Part shown: one piece after another, positions 52,142 to 61,463 of the stretch
How positions within the stretch are numbered: position 1 is the first letter of the stretch
Layout of the letters: the number at the start of each line of letters is the position of its first letter
Assembly: GCA_963752935.1 (NCBI GenBank)
Contig: CAVWAL010000008.1
Coordinates: forward strand, 1-64,000
From: RI-153 sp963752935
GTDB taxonomy: Bacteria; Chloroflexota; Anaerolineae; Caldilineales; Caldilineaceae
Direction: 5' to 3'
Length of the DNA stretch: 64,000 nucleotides
Position numbers and translations under genes: made by a program
Notes under the pieces: model-generated
Database searches by the model: none
Told to the model about the DNA's origin: nothing
What the model saw: the letters and a program-made list of their open reading frames with translations, nothing else

Positions 52142-52657
52142 TCATGGAAATGGCATGTCTTTAAGCGCCCGGTTCCGAATCAGCGGCATCTGAGCCGTAC
52201 AGTGATCGAAGACCATGTGCACGGCTGCGTGATGATCCGCATGTAGACCATCGGGCAACGCATCCAATCTAAAATACTGAGCGTCGAGGATCTCCAAATT
52301 ATCCAGCAGCAGATTCCCGCCCACGATACGTCCCCATAGGATGAATTCGAGGGTCAGGCTCGACGTCTCCTGGATCACGGTGCCTTCCACCACAACGCTG
52401 AGACCCGTCTCCTCGCGTACTTCTCGGATCCAGGCTTGATCGACCGATTCACCGCGCTTAACCCAGCCACCTGGGAAACCCCACGGATTTTCGGGATGGA
52501 AACGGTGCTTGAGCAGGAGCACTTCGTCGCGCTCGTTGATGAGGATGCCACTGACCCCGACCACGACTTTGGGGTTGAGCACCCATTGCAGCCACCATCG
52601 AAACGACTCAGGCAGTATCCGCCACACCAACGCCAGAAAACGGTGAGCAATCTTCAC
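52142..52657 (-). CDS. NUDIX hydrolase
   Basis: 171 residues. The complete Nudix box is present: G-x5-E-x7-REVREETGL (GGWVKRGESVDQAWIREVRE), with glutamates for Mg2+. N-terminal WILPESFRWW-like and VVGVSGILINERDEVLLLKH are family typical. Start is a GTG at 52657 that directly follows the stop of the giant glycosyltransferase gene (TGAGTG), so it is translated as part of that operon. Cleaves a nucleoside diphosphate linked to some group; in this setting a nucleotide sugar is a natural guess, but only a guess. Confidence 0.88.
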   Translation of the reverse strand: MKIAHRFLALVWRILPESFRWWLQWVLNPKVVVGVSGILINERDEVLLLKHRFHPENPWGFPGGWVKRGESVDQAWIREVREETGLSVVVEGTVIQETSSLTLEFILWGRIVGGNLLLDNLEILDAQYFRLDALPDGLHADHHAAVHMVFDHCTAQMPLIRNRALKDMPFP

Positions 52658-54229
52658 TCAGGCCCCCGGCATTGGATAGTACAAATCGTCCGGCGCGTGC
52701 AGCAATCGGTCGGGGACAGCATAGAGTATAGCCCGGTCGTTGCGATAGATCGGTGTCAGCCACCCCTGTTCGGCGAGCCGCGCCAGCTTGTCCACGGCCT
52801 GGGGATGCAAAAATTGTTCCAACTGGCCGACGTATATCAAGTCGATCTCCAATTCATCGATCAACTGCTGGGTGCGTCCCACATCAGGCGTCGACCAAAA
52901 TTCGCTAAAGAGCGCACTGCGCTGACCCACAATTTCGCCGTAACGCTGTTCGCCGGCATGTTTGCCGTTAAGACCGCTGAGGCCGGTCATGCTGGCGATA
53001 CGGCTGCCGCCGGCGCGGTAGTAGTCTATTTCGCTCGATTCGGCGATCACGAGATTGCCGCGCACGTGGTCGAGGATCCACTGGATCGCCTGCCAGTCAT
53101 AGCCAAACTCGATGGCGTTGCTGCCGTCGGGCCAGGAATAGACACCCTCTTTCATGAACGCCAGTCCGTCCAGTGTGCCCAACTCAGGTCGCCAACCTGG
53201 GAAACGCTGATCGAGCCGCGCCGGTGTCCCAACAATAGGGTAGGCCAGACTCGCCAGCATCAACAGCACGAAGCCTGTGAGCCATACGCCGCGCCAGATG
53301 GGTGAAAACACGGCGTTGCGTGTGGCGTGTTGTGTGGCTTGCGTCTGCTCCGGCTCCGGTGGTTTGTCGTCTATCGTTTGTCCGTCGTCGCCGGAAAAGA
53401 CGTGCGCTGCACCCACGGCTGCGGCGATTCCCCACAGCACCCAGACCTGAATGAAAAACTTAAAAAGTGTATTCATCCGATACCAGTCGCCACCCTGCAA
53501 GAAGTCGCGCAGGTAGACGATCTGGGTGCCGGCCAGCAGCGCAAAGCCCGTGACGACAAGCAGTGCCACGAAAAGAGAACCGGCGTCAGCCGCCCATCCG
53601 CGCCGCCAAATTAAGAGGAAGGAGAGACCCAGGAAAGGCAGACAGAGTGCGAGGATCGTCCATCCTTGCCATGCAGCCAGCAAGGCGACCGCGACCAACA
53701 TGGGCACCACCATACGCCCCAGCAGATAAAGGATCTTGGGCCGCCGCACGATGCGGAAATGCAAGTGAAAGAGGCGCGGCAGGCGATCGATGTAACGCCA
53801 TGTCATTGATCCCCAGCGCTCGAGACCGGTGGGCGGCGCGTCTCCGCGTCGTGCCGGACGTGTGACAGCGTAGAAGATCCACCCGAGAATCACGAAGACG
53901 AAGAACCCCCAGATCAGCAGCCACTGTCCCAGGTCATCAGGACCGCGCACAAGCCCTACACCGCTTGCGCCCACATTCTGGTAAGTGCTGAAGAAGGGCC
54001 AGAAGAGCAAGTACGCCCCCGCTATGTAGAGGAGGGCAAAGACGACCAACATAGGCCAATCCACGCGGCCACGGCCGCGGAATGTGGTCACCGCCAGCGC
54101 CAATACACCCAGTCCAAAATAGGTGGGCAACTCCCACAGGTTAATGGCGGCCAATGTGCCCAACAACAGGCTGAAGGCACCTAGCAGCAAGACGTCATAG
54201 CGCCAATGCGCTCGCCAATCGGACTCCAT
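52658..54229 (-). CDS. C-terminal half of giant GT39-YYY fusion (DUF2298 second half), separated by a frameshift
   Basis: 523 residues in a frame that continues the gene at 54195-57650. Multi-span, with family blocks ALLYIAGAYLLFWPFFSTYQ, DLGQWLLIWGFFVFVILGWI, and the soluble tail AFMKEGVYSWPDGSNAIEFG, GNLVIAESSEIDYYRAGGSR and IDLIYVGQLEQFLHPQAVDK; the YYY paralogue at 49605 ends in the same manner. Start-like ATG at 54229 is inside the upstream ORF and has no ribosome site. A one-base indel near 54225 would restore LTVLLRYG directly into SDWRAHWRYDVLLLG. The whole protein would be about 1,660 residues. Stop abuts the NUDIX gene start. Confidence 0.8.
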   Translation of the reverse strand: MESDWRAHWRYDVLLLGAFSLLLGTLAAINLWELPTYFGLGVLALAVTTFRGRGRVDWPMLVVFALLYIAGAYLLFWPFFSTYQNVGASGVGLVRGPDDLGQWLLIWGFFVFVILGWIFYAVTRPARRGDAPPTGLERWGSMTWRYIDRLPRLFHLHFRIVRRPKILYLLGRMVVPMLVAVALLAAWQGWTILALCLPFLGLSFLLIWRRGWAADAGSLFVALLVVTGFALLAGTQIVYLRDFLQGGDWYRMNTLFKFFIQVWVLWGIAAAVGAAHVFSGDDGQTIDDKPPEPEQTQATQHATRNAVFSPIWRGVWLTGFVLLMLASLAYPIVGTPARLDQRFPGWRPELGTLDGLAFMKEGVYSWPDGSNAIEFGYDWQAIQWILDHVRGNLVIAESSEIDYYRAGGSRIASMTGLSGLNGKHAGEQRYGEIVGQRSALFSEFWSTPDVGRTQQLIDELEIDLIYVGQLEQFLHPQAVDKLARLAEQGWLTPIYRNDRAILYAVPDRLLHAPDDLYYPMPGA

Positions 54230-57200
54230 AACGAAGCAGCACGGTCAACACCAGCGCCAAAAAGAGTACCGAAAAGGGAATGCCGATCATGTGCGGGTGC
54301 AGGTCGGCGAAGGTGAAGCTCCAATAAGGGAATTCGTTGATTGTGGCAGGCAGGACACGACTGGGTGCCCAAAAATCATAGCCCGGCAGCCCCACGTCAG
54401 TAGTGAGGACGATCCACAGTCCGTTCACAGCATGGACCAATCCACTGACACCTGGAATTGCGCTCTCGAAACCGAGTGTGCTCACAGAGCCCAGCCGACG
54501 CACGATCTGTGCGAAGGCGTCCAGGTTGCCGAGGATAGCGACAAAAAGCGGAGCGAGCAGGGCGACGCCGATCCCGCTCTGCCAGGGAATCACCTCTGCT
54601 GTGGCAGTATCGCCGGGGGCATGAGATGCTTGCCACGGCTCCAGGCGATGACGAACGGATGGGGCATCCTGGTGCGGACCGGCCAACCGAATATCAAGCA
54701 CGTCGACGCCGCTGCGCGACGATTCTACTACAGCAGCGGTGGTCGCCTGCGTCTGTAGGCGGTTGATGCGAGGAGCGCGTCCCCAGCTTCGATAGTCCGA
54801 GAAGTCCCATCCGGCGGTTGGCCCATCGAGAGCCGCGCGGCCACCATCACCACCATCACCGTTTGTCTCTGCGGAATGCCAGGTAAAGCGCCGGCGCATC
54901 GCCATCCGCTGTGTGGGGATGACCGCGGAATAGGCGACTGCGAAGGCATTGACTATGGTCAGCGCAAAGAGCGTGGGGATCGCCAGATTGAAGGCGACCT
55001 CGGCATAGATGCCGGTCAGTTTGATCAGATAGGCAACTAGATAGATGCCGAAGTAGTAATAGTTGATAAAACCGCCGGCGAAATGCGGGTCCACAGGCGG
55101 GAAGGTGGGGCTGCGCAGGATGCCGTTGAGAAAGGCAAATTCCATGAACTTTTCGCCGCCGTACCAGGGTTGCCAGATGTCGGGATTGTAGAGGCGAATG
55201 AGGACGAACACGAGGTAGGCGACGGCGAAGATCGCCTCTCCCACCAGCAGAAGCGGCCCCGACTGGCGCAGGAAGGCGATCATCTCGCGCCAGTTCCACA
55301 CCAACGCCACCAAGCCAAGGACGCCGACCAATGCCGCCGCCAGCCAGGCATTGATCACGGTGTTGTGGGCAACGCCGAGCCCCGCCAGGATCCAGAGGAT
55401 CCAACCGGCGAGCAGCCAACCCAAAGCGCGGCTCAGCAAGTATCCCCGGTCGCGCAGCGGACGAAAAAGGACAAACGCAATCGGCCATGCCAGCCAGCCC
55501 AAGATCGCAACCACCAGCCACCACCAGACCACAGCCAGCAACGAATTGTTGCTGGCCTGTGCATTCCACCTGTAGTCGTCGACCACGGGCAGTTCGTTAA
55601 GCGGAGTATCGAGCGAGAGATTGCTCAGATCCTCGGGTGGGGTGATCGGTGTGGATACAGGCCGTTCCTCTCCTCGCAGCAGTGCGATGATGCCGTTGAG
55701 CAGTCCTGCGCTCGCGCGGCTCGGATCACTGCCCAACCCTAACGCGGTCAGCAACGGATCGATGGGCGAGTCCTTGCCGCGGTAGTAGGGAATGGCGGAT
55801 TGCCAGGTGCCGTCGAGCAGTTGTGCAAACTCGGCGTCGCTCAGATTGCGCACTTTACGGAAGATGGTCACCCTTGGGTGGTCGTAGAGACTCCAGCTCT
55901 CATCCGCTCCTTGATCGGGAAATTTGAAACCGAACAGTTTGGGCGGGGTCGTCGCTTCGAAAACAATTTCAAAGCCCAGTTTCTCACTGAACATGAGATC
56001 GTAATAGCGGGTCGTCATAGGGTAACGTTCGGGCAGTTCGTCTACGCTATCGTAAATGCGTTTGGACGAGTAGGCGACGTAGTCGGCTTCGCTCAATTTC
56101 TGGCGCAAAACTTCATACTTCTGCGCCGTATCTTCTTCGTATGGCCCCCAGTCGATCCGGCGGATCTGGTTATTGGCTGCGTTGACCTCTGGTTCGTCGG
56201 GCAGCCCCCAGGGCATGCAATCATCCCACTGCTCACAAAGGACAGTTGAGCCGGCAGGTACGTTTTCAGCCATCCACCGCGCCGACTCCTCCCAGGGATG
56301 CGGCGTGCCATAAACCCCATTTGCGTAGGCAACCGACCAGAAGAGACCACCCACCACGCCGACCGCCGCAAGCAGAAGAGAGATGGAGCGAGCGAGGCTG
56401 CTTGGCAGCGCAAGACGTGGCGATCCCTCACGCCGTTGCTGCCAGAGCGCCCAACACAGGCCGGCCGCGAAAAGGAGAACAAAAGGCAACACAGGACTCA
56501 TGTAACGGTTGAACTTGGCCAGGAACGCGCCGGTGAGGCCAAAGTAGGGGACAAGCCACGCCCAGGCCAGCACCTCACCAGGGCGAGCGATTACGGCGAT
56601 TAGTCGCGTTAGCGACCAGAATGTGCCTAAGGCAGCAACGATGCCTAAAGGCCACCAGAGTCCCCATTCGATCTGCTGTTGCAGGAAGTAGATGTAGGGA
56701 ACCGTATTGCGATACTGTCGCGTAAAGGGGAAGTCGGCCACACCGCGTACCATTGCCCCTTGTTCCACAAGGGTAAAGCGAATGAAGTTTTCCCAGTCGA
56801 GGATAGCGTAGGGGCTGGTGACGGCAAAAGTTACCAGCGCAACAAGCAATGCAGCCAGTCCACCGACGATGACGCGCAGAGCGCTGCGTCCCTCGCCGCT
56901 AGCACGCTCTTGCCAGATGACGATTCCAGCCGCCACAACCGGCACCGCCAGGATTGGCAGTGCGCTAAACTTCGATGAAATCGCCAGCCCGGCGCCGATC
57001 CCGGTGAGGATGGCGGCGCGCCAGGATCGTTCCTGCACCATCCACACACCGCCGAGCACGGCAAAGACCGTAAAGGTTGTGCTGGCGGGGTCCATCGCGA
57101 AAAAGTGGCTGAGTTGAATCGCCTGTGCTGCGAAGGCGTAAAAGGTCGCCGCCAGCAACCCTGCCCACGGACCGTAAATTCGCCTGCCTAACAAAAAAAG

Positions 57201-57650
57201 AAAAAAGATCGTCAACGTGTCCAGAAGAGCGATGATGAGACGACCCGGCACTGCTACTCCACCGCAGCCTTCGGTAGACCGCTCCATCATGGTCACGATG
57301 CGGTCGGGGAAGGGCAGTGCGTCAGCGACCGGCGCCAATCGGTGCAGCACTTCGCCGAACATAACGCCAAGATAAAGTGGAAAGTGTCCATACGTGTAGC
57401 TAAATTCACGCTGATCGATCGGATTCCACAGTGGATTGAGCGGGCTCTGCCGGGGATCACGAAACTCGTCCCAACTGTCGGGCCACTCGATCCAACTACC
57501 CGGCCAACAGGTAGTGCTTCGTTCGTCAGGGTGTGGATTCATCCCTGCATCCCAGCGGACGTTCCAGGTGCGCAGCGTCAGCCCAGTCAACAGCACCAGG
57601 CCAAGAAGGGTATAGATCCAAATCGACGTCCGAGCGTTAGTTTGTGTCAT
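54195..57650 (-). CDS. giant GT39-YYY fusion membrane protein, N-terminal part (1151 residues)
   Basis: Residues 1-~440 are a GT39 (PMT_2/ArnT-like) glycosyltransferase with the catalytic acidic pair in MNPHPDERSTT (D42, E43) and IYGPWAGLLAATFYAFAAQA, the second conserved loop. Residues ~440-680 are an extracytoplasmic domain (VPAGSTVLCEQWDDCMPWGL, VDELPERYPMTTRYYDLMFS). Residues ~700-1151 begin a YYY (DUF2298) domain: RSPTFPPVDPHFAGGFINYY followed by YFGIYLVAYL, then WSFTFADLHPHMIGIPFSVL. The reading continues out of frame at 52658-54229. Fusion of a donor enzyme with a YYY domain suggests that both act on one lipid-linked glycan. ATG at 57650; upstream is the Rpf-like gene, 91 bases away on the same strand. 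Confidence 0.85.
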   Translation of the reverse strand: MTQTNARTSIWIYTLLGLVLLTGLTLRTWNVRWDAGMNPHPDERSTTCWPGSWIEWPDSWDEFRDPRQSPLNPLWNPIDQREFSYTYGHFPLYLGVMFGEVLHRLAPVADALPFPDRIVTMMERSTEGCGGVAVPGRLIIALLDTLTIFFLFLLGRRIYGPWAGLLAATFYAFAAQAIQLSHFFAMDPASTTFTVFAVLGGVWMVQERSWRAAILTGIGAGLAISSKFSALPILAVPVVAAGIVIWQERASGEGRSALRVIVGGLAALLVALVTFAVTSPYAILDWENFIRFTLVEQGAMVRGVADFPFTRQYRNTVPYIYFLQQQIEWGLWWPLGIVAALGTFWSLTRLIAVIARPGEVLAWAWLVPYFGLTGAFLAKFNRYMSPVLPFVLLFAAGLCWALWQQRREGSPRLALPSSLARSISLLLAAVGVVGGLFWSVAYANGVYGTPHPWEESARWMAENVPAGSTVLCEQWDDCMPWGLPDEPEVNAANNQIRRIDWGPYEEDTAQKYEVLRQKLSEADYVAYSSKRIYDSVDELPERYPMTTRYYDLMFSEKLGFEIVFEATTPPKLFGFKFPDQGADESWSLYDHPRVTIFRKVRNLSDAEFAQLLDGTWQSAIPYYRGKDSPIDPLLTALGLGSDPSRASAGLLNGIIALLRGEERPVSTPITPPEDLSNLSLDTPLNELPVVDDYRWNAQASNNSLLAVVWWWLVVAILGWLAWPIAFVLFRPLRDRGYLLSRALGWLLAGWILWILAGLGVAHNTVINAWLAAALVGVLGLVALVWNWREMIAFLRQSGPLLLVGEAIFAVAYLVFVLIRLYNPDIWQPWYGGEKFMEFAFLNGILRSPTFPPVDPHFAGGFINYYYFGIYLVAYLIKLTGIYAEVAFNLAIPTLFALTIVNAFAVAYSAVIPTQRMAMRRRFTWHSAETNGDGGDGGRAALDGPTAGWDFSDYRSWGRAPRINRLQTQATTAAVVESSRSGVDVLDIRLAGPHQDAPSVRHRLEPWQASHAPGDTATAEVIPWQSGIGVALLAPLFVAILGNLDAFAQIVRRLGSVSTLGFESAIPGVSGLVHAVNGLWIVLTTDVGLPGYDFWAPSRVLPATINEFPYWSFTFADLHPHMIGIPFSVLFLALVLTVLLRYGVRLASALAL

Positions 57651-57741
57651 AGGGTGGGCGTGAAAGATGCTTGTTGAATATGTTACAGACGTTTCTTAGT
57701 GTCGCGCAGGCAAAGGTCCATACCCGCACCACACAACATTT

Positions 57742-59265
57742 CTACCGCTCTACAGGCCAATTGGGCAGCACCCACGTGATTTCCCAGGAGGGTGGTGGGG
57801 GCCATAGCAAATAGACATCCACCCAGCGATTCCATAGCACCAGATTGTCGTTGTCGTAACCAAGATCGATGCGCCTGGCGCGGATAGCAGAACCGGTGTC
57901 CAGTGCATCACCCACGCCGTAGCCAGGCACATACACCTGCGACCGCAGCGGAATGATTGACGGGTCCACGGCCACGATACCAAAACGCATTGGATCGCCT
58001 GTGCGAGTCCGTCCGTAGTACGATGCCGTGGTGGGCACGCCCGCGGTGGCGGCGCTGTAGCTCGATGCGCTCATGCGGATTTTGCGCCAATAGGTGATAG
58101 ATTGTCCATCGGCTGTTGTGGCGGTTTTTGGCTCAACCCGTTGCCCGTAGGCGATCCGACGCAACGCCGGTTCCTGGGCAATCCACTTGTCTTCGAGCTT
58201 GCGATCAACTTCTTTGCCGTCTTCAAAGGTGACACGGTAGCGCCGCCGCGTAATGCCTTCAGCACCCGGAGCAACCATCTGTTGCGTGTCGATAAGTAGA
58301 TTGGGATCTCCTTCGTAAACCGTCTCGAAGGGGACAATATCCTCTTTGATTTCGATATCCTGGCGTACGCGCACAATGGAAATCTCAATGTTGTCGTAGA
58401 GTTCATCCTTCAGCGACGGGTTCACCCGGTCGAGACCAGTTACACCGACGCCCATTTCAGTAAGGGTATCACCCACTGTCTTGCCACGTGTACGGGTCTT
58501 GATCAGGCGACCGTCCACCTGCAAAGTGACAGGGGTACTGCGCTCAATGAAGACGCGCAGCCCCGTACTGACCGGGCTGCCCAATGAGGGCTGAACTTTG
58601 TCACCCAAGTAGAGGGTGATCTCGGCTTCGCGCAGGGCCTCGCCCACCGATTGTGCCGTGGTGCTGATGACGAAAGGAACGTTGCCATCATCCACCGTAA
58701 TGGGGATAGCACGGTAGACCCGTATGCGCAACGGATCAACGGCCAGTTGCTCCCAAGAATGGCCTCGATCGTAGGTAGCACGCAGCATCGCTCGGGTACG
58801 ATCGGGTAGCGGATCATCCAACCCTAAGGGCACGCCGTTGATCGTGACCTGATCGTAGTTGCTCACACCGATCTCGGCATCTGCCAACAACGAACGTGGC
58901 GTAGCTGCCCAACTGTACACCTGCAAATCCAGGCCGTCCGCCACGATACGGGCGGGCCAGGCGCGTTCAACCTGTACCATTAGCCGCCGGGTGAGTGGCG
59001 TCGAAAGTGGATGCGAGACGCGATCGGCGGCGTGTAACTGCAACCCTAAATCCGAAAGCAAGGGTCCCAACGTGCGCCGATGGGTGTTCACAGTCTCCGT
59101 GACACCATCCACGTTGATGGCGACAGGCACAGAGGTGACGGTCCAAAGCGTCCAGGCAAGTAGGGCTACAGCGAGATAGGCCGTAGTTTCCCGGAATCGC
59201 CCCAGCGCCCCCCAGTAAACTCGGATCTTTCCGAGCCGATCGAATGGTGCAGTGATCGTAGACAT
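57742..59265 (-). CDS. Rpf-like DUF348/G5/3D-domain cell-wall protein
   Basis: 507 residues. Start ATG at 59265 gives MSTITAPFDRLGKIRV and one membrane anchor (YLAVALLAWTLWTVTSVPVA, about 28-48). Then three DUF348 modules (VDGVTETVNTHRRTLGPLLS, VISTTAQSVGEALREAEITL, VDGRLIKTRTRGKTVGDTLT), a G5 domain (IKEDIVPFETVYEGDPNLLI, RRRYRVTFEDGKEVDRKLED) and a C-terminal 3D domain whose three aspartates are all present (AVDPSIIPLRSQVYVPG, ALDTGSAI, RRIDLGY). Such proteins are wall lytic transglycosylase-like or resuscitation-promoting factors. Placed at the head of the minus-strand glycan operon; the longer open frame upstream of 59265 is not protein-like. Confidence 0.88.
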   Translation of the reverse strand: MSTITAPFDRLGKIRVYWGALGRFRETTAYLAVALLAWTLWTVTSVPVAINVDGVTETVNTHRRTLGPLLSDLGLQLHAADRVSHPLSTPLTRRLMVQVERAWPARIVADGLDLQVYSWAATPRSLLADAEIGVSNYDQVTINGVPLGLDDPLPDRTRAMLRATYDRGHSWEQLAVDPLRIRVYRAIPITVDDGNVPFVISTTAQSVGEALREAEITLYLGDKVQPSLGSPVSTGLRVFIERSTPVTLQVDGRLIKTRTRGKTVGDTLTEMGVGVTGLDRVNPSLKDELYDNIEISIVRVRQDIEIKEDIVPFETVYEGDPNLLIDTQQMVAPGAEGITRRRYRVTFEDGKEVDRKLEDKWIAQEPALRRIAYGQRVEPKTATTADGQSITYWRKIRMSASSYSAATAGVPTTASYYGRTRTGDPMRFGIVAVDPSIIPLRSQVYVPGYGVGDALDTGSAIRARRIDLGYDNDNLVLWNRWVDVYLLWPPPPSWEITWVLPNWPVER

Positions 59266-59379
59266 GCCCGCTATTGTACCTGTAGATGCAGACAACTCCA
59301 AAAGGAGCCGATTGGAGGGGGTGCGCTTTGGCGTAGCATTGCCGCCCGTGATAGCATCGGTCCGATGAGGAGTGTTTCT

Positions 59380-61443
59380 ATGCCTGTCCTGCAACAGAGA
59401 GAAGAGAATATCCAGCGGGGGTTGCTTTGGCTGGGATTGATGCTCGGTTTTGCCGTGCGTCTGTTTCAGCTTGGCCGGGAATCGCTGTGGTACGACGAAG
59501 CGGTGAGCGTCTACCTTGCACAACAGTCGATCCCTGAGTTGATCGCGCACACTGCGCGTGATATTCATCCACCGGGCTACTATCTTATCCTACATGTTTG
59601 GCAGCAGCTTTCGCATCCATCGTTGGCTCACGGTCTGGAATTTCTGTTTGCCTGGCCAAGCCTGTTCGCAGGCATGCTCCTCTTGCCACTGCTTTACAGC
59701 ATTGGACGCCGATGGTTCAGTCCATGGGTTGCGGTAAGCGCCGTCTGGATCGCGGCGCTGCATCCCTTTCAGGTCTGGTATAGTCAGGAAGTGCGCATGT
59801 ACACCGTCGCCGCTGCGCTGGGTCTGCTCTGTCTCTGGTCACTGCTCAAATGGCAAGAGGATGGATCGCAGCGGCGTTACCTGGTGGTTTATGCGGTAGC
59901 GGCGGCAGCGTCACTATACACGCTCTACTACAGCGCTTTCTTGCTGATTGCGCTCAACCTGATCGTGCTCACAGGAATTTTGAAGCGTCAACTGTCGCCC
60001 CGACAGGTGCTCCAATGGGGAATTGCCCAATTAAGCGTGATAGCGCTCTGGTCGCCCTGGCTGCCCATCTTCTGGCGACAAGTGACAACGCCGCCGGTGC
60101 CACCGTGGCGCGGAGATCCGAATCTGATCGCGGCCTTGAATGAGAGCTTCGCTGCGATCCTTGTGGGACAGTCACCGCCCACGCAGAGTTGGGTTTGGGG
60201 TGCCGCTGGGTTCGTTCTTGTTCTCGCCGGTTTTGGCTACACGAATAGCAACAGAAAAGCAAGCAGGATTTTGATTGTCTATATTTTCGTACCGTTGATG
60301 CTGATCTTGCTCCTAAGCCTCACGGTGACACCGCTTTACCATGTGCGCTATTTCTTTACCTACGCCGCTGCTGCCCCCCTTCTGCTGGCAGCGGCAATCC
60401 ACGCCGTAGGACGTAACCGCCCGGCCCGGCTCTCAGCGCTGGCAGTGTTGCTGACCATAAGTGGTTGGAGCTTGATCGAGTTCCACAAGAACCCTGACTA
60501 CCGCGCCGATGATCACCGCAGCGCTGTGGCGATGTTGGCCACCCAATGGCGGCCCGGCGATGCCATCCTTGCTAACGCTGGATGGGTGTACCCTGTGATC
60601 GAGGTATACTGGCCTTCGGAGCCAAGTGATGCAGTTAAAGCTGTTCCGCCTCCATTGCAGGGCCGCACCCGCTTGACTGACTATGCGAATAGGCATGCAG
60701 ACAACCGGGAGGCGGGACCGATCCTGGTCACGACGGGTAGCGTGGACGGGTCCGCTACGCTGGGGTGGGGGCAACCGCAAAGTGACTTCTATGCGATGGC
60801 TGCAGATCCGGCGGTTGCGGCCCTTGATCAGTTGGCCGTCGACCATCCTCGCATCTGGCACTACCGGCTCTACGACACGGTGAGCGATCCCACCGGTTTG
60901 CTGCGAGCCACGCTGGACGGCCTGGGGACGTTGACCGTGGATCAGCCCTTCCCCGGTCGCGATTTCGTGCGGCTGCAGCGCTACGACATCCCCACGACGG
61001 AGGGTAAATTCTGCCCTGACCGTGGGGTAACGGCCCGCTACGACGACGTTCTGCTTCTCGTGGGCAGCGAAAGCTCCGTCAGAGCGCGGCCAGGTGAAAT
61101 GCTCTACGCAACGCTGTGCTGGGAGGCGTTGGAGGCGGTCAGCACCTATCCTGGCGGTTTGCGCGCCAGCCTGCGTCTCTATGATGAGAACGATCAGATG
61201 GTGGCGCAGATCGACGACGGTCCCGTGCGGGCAACGAGTACGTGGCAGCCCGGTGAACGTGGCCGACTGGCGCTGGGCCTGCCGATCCCCGCATCGGTAA
61301 CGCCGGGACGCTTCTCACTCGATCTGATTGTCTATGACGGATCCAATGGTGAACCGCTGCTGCCCGGCGGAGATCATGTAGCGAGCGGACAACGTCTACG
61401 GCTTGCAACCGTAGACGTTGATCCGACAACAACACGACCCTGA
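59380..61443 (+). CDS. GT39 family membrane glycosyltransferase
   Basis: 687 residues from the ATG at 59380, which has AGGAG seven bases before it; the ATG at 59365 overlaps that site. Acidic pair D39-E40 in LWYDEAVSVYLAQQSI, then DIHPPGYYLILHVWQQLS and FAWPSLFAGMLLLPLLYSIG, a standard PMT_2/ArnT fold with about ten spans (HPFQVWYSQEVRMYTVAAAL). The C-terminal ~220 residues are extracytoplasmic and beta-rich (SVRARPGEMLYATLCWEALE, ATSTWQPGERGRLALGLPIP), similar to carbohydrate-binding sandwich domains. Divergent from the Rpf-like gene with ~100 bases between. Substrate unknown; works with a polyprenyl-phosphate sugar by family. Confidence 0.87.
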   Translation: MPVLQQREENIQRGLLWLGLMLGFAVRLFQLGRESLWYDEAVSVYLAQQSIPELIAHTARDIHPPGYYLILHVWQQLSHPSLAHGLEFLFAWPSLFAGMLLLPLLYSIGRRWFSPWVAVSAVWIAALHPFQVWYSQEVRMYTVAAALGLLCLWSLLKWQEDGSQRRYLVVYAVAAAASLYTLYYSAFLLIALNLIVLTGILKRQLSPRQVLQWGIAQLSVIALWSPWLPIFWRQVTTPPVPPWRGDPNLIAALNESFAAILVGQSPPTQSWVWGAAGFVLVLAGFGYTNSNRKASRILIVYIFVPLMLILLLSLTVTPLYHVRYFFTYAAAAPLLLAAAIHAVGRNRPARLSALAVLLTISGWSLIEFHKNPDYRADDHRSAVAMLATQWRPGDAILANAGWVYPVIEVYWPSEPSDAVKAVPPPLQGRTRLTDYANRHADNREAGPILVTTGSVDGSATLGWGQPQSDFYAMAADPAVAALDQLAVDHPRIWHYRLYDTVSDPTGLLRATLDGLGTLTVDQPFPGRDFVRLQRYDIPTTEGKFCPDRGVTARYDDVLLLVGSESSVRARPGEMLYATLCWEALEAVSTYPGGLRASLRLYDENDQMVAQIDDGPVRATSTWQPGERGRLALGLPIPASVTPGRFSLDLIVYDGSNGEPLLPGGDHVASGQRLRLATVDVDPTTTRP

Positions 61444-61463
61444 ACGCATGAAGGAGCAACGCT

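Noticed and set aside
59266..59568. N-terminal extension of the Rpf-like protein
   Set aside because: It would lie antisense to the start of the GT39 gene and reads as low-complexity; the ATG at 59265 is followed by the expected membrane anchor.
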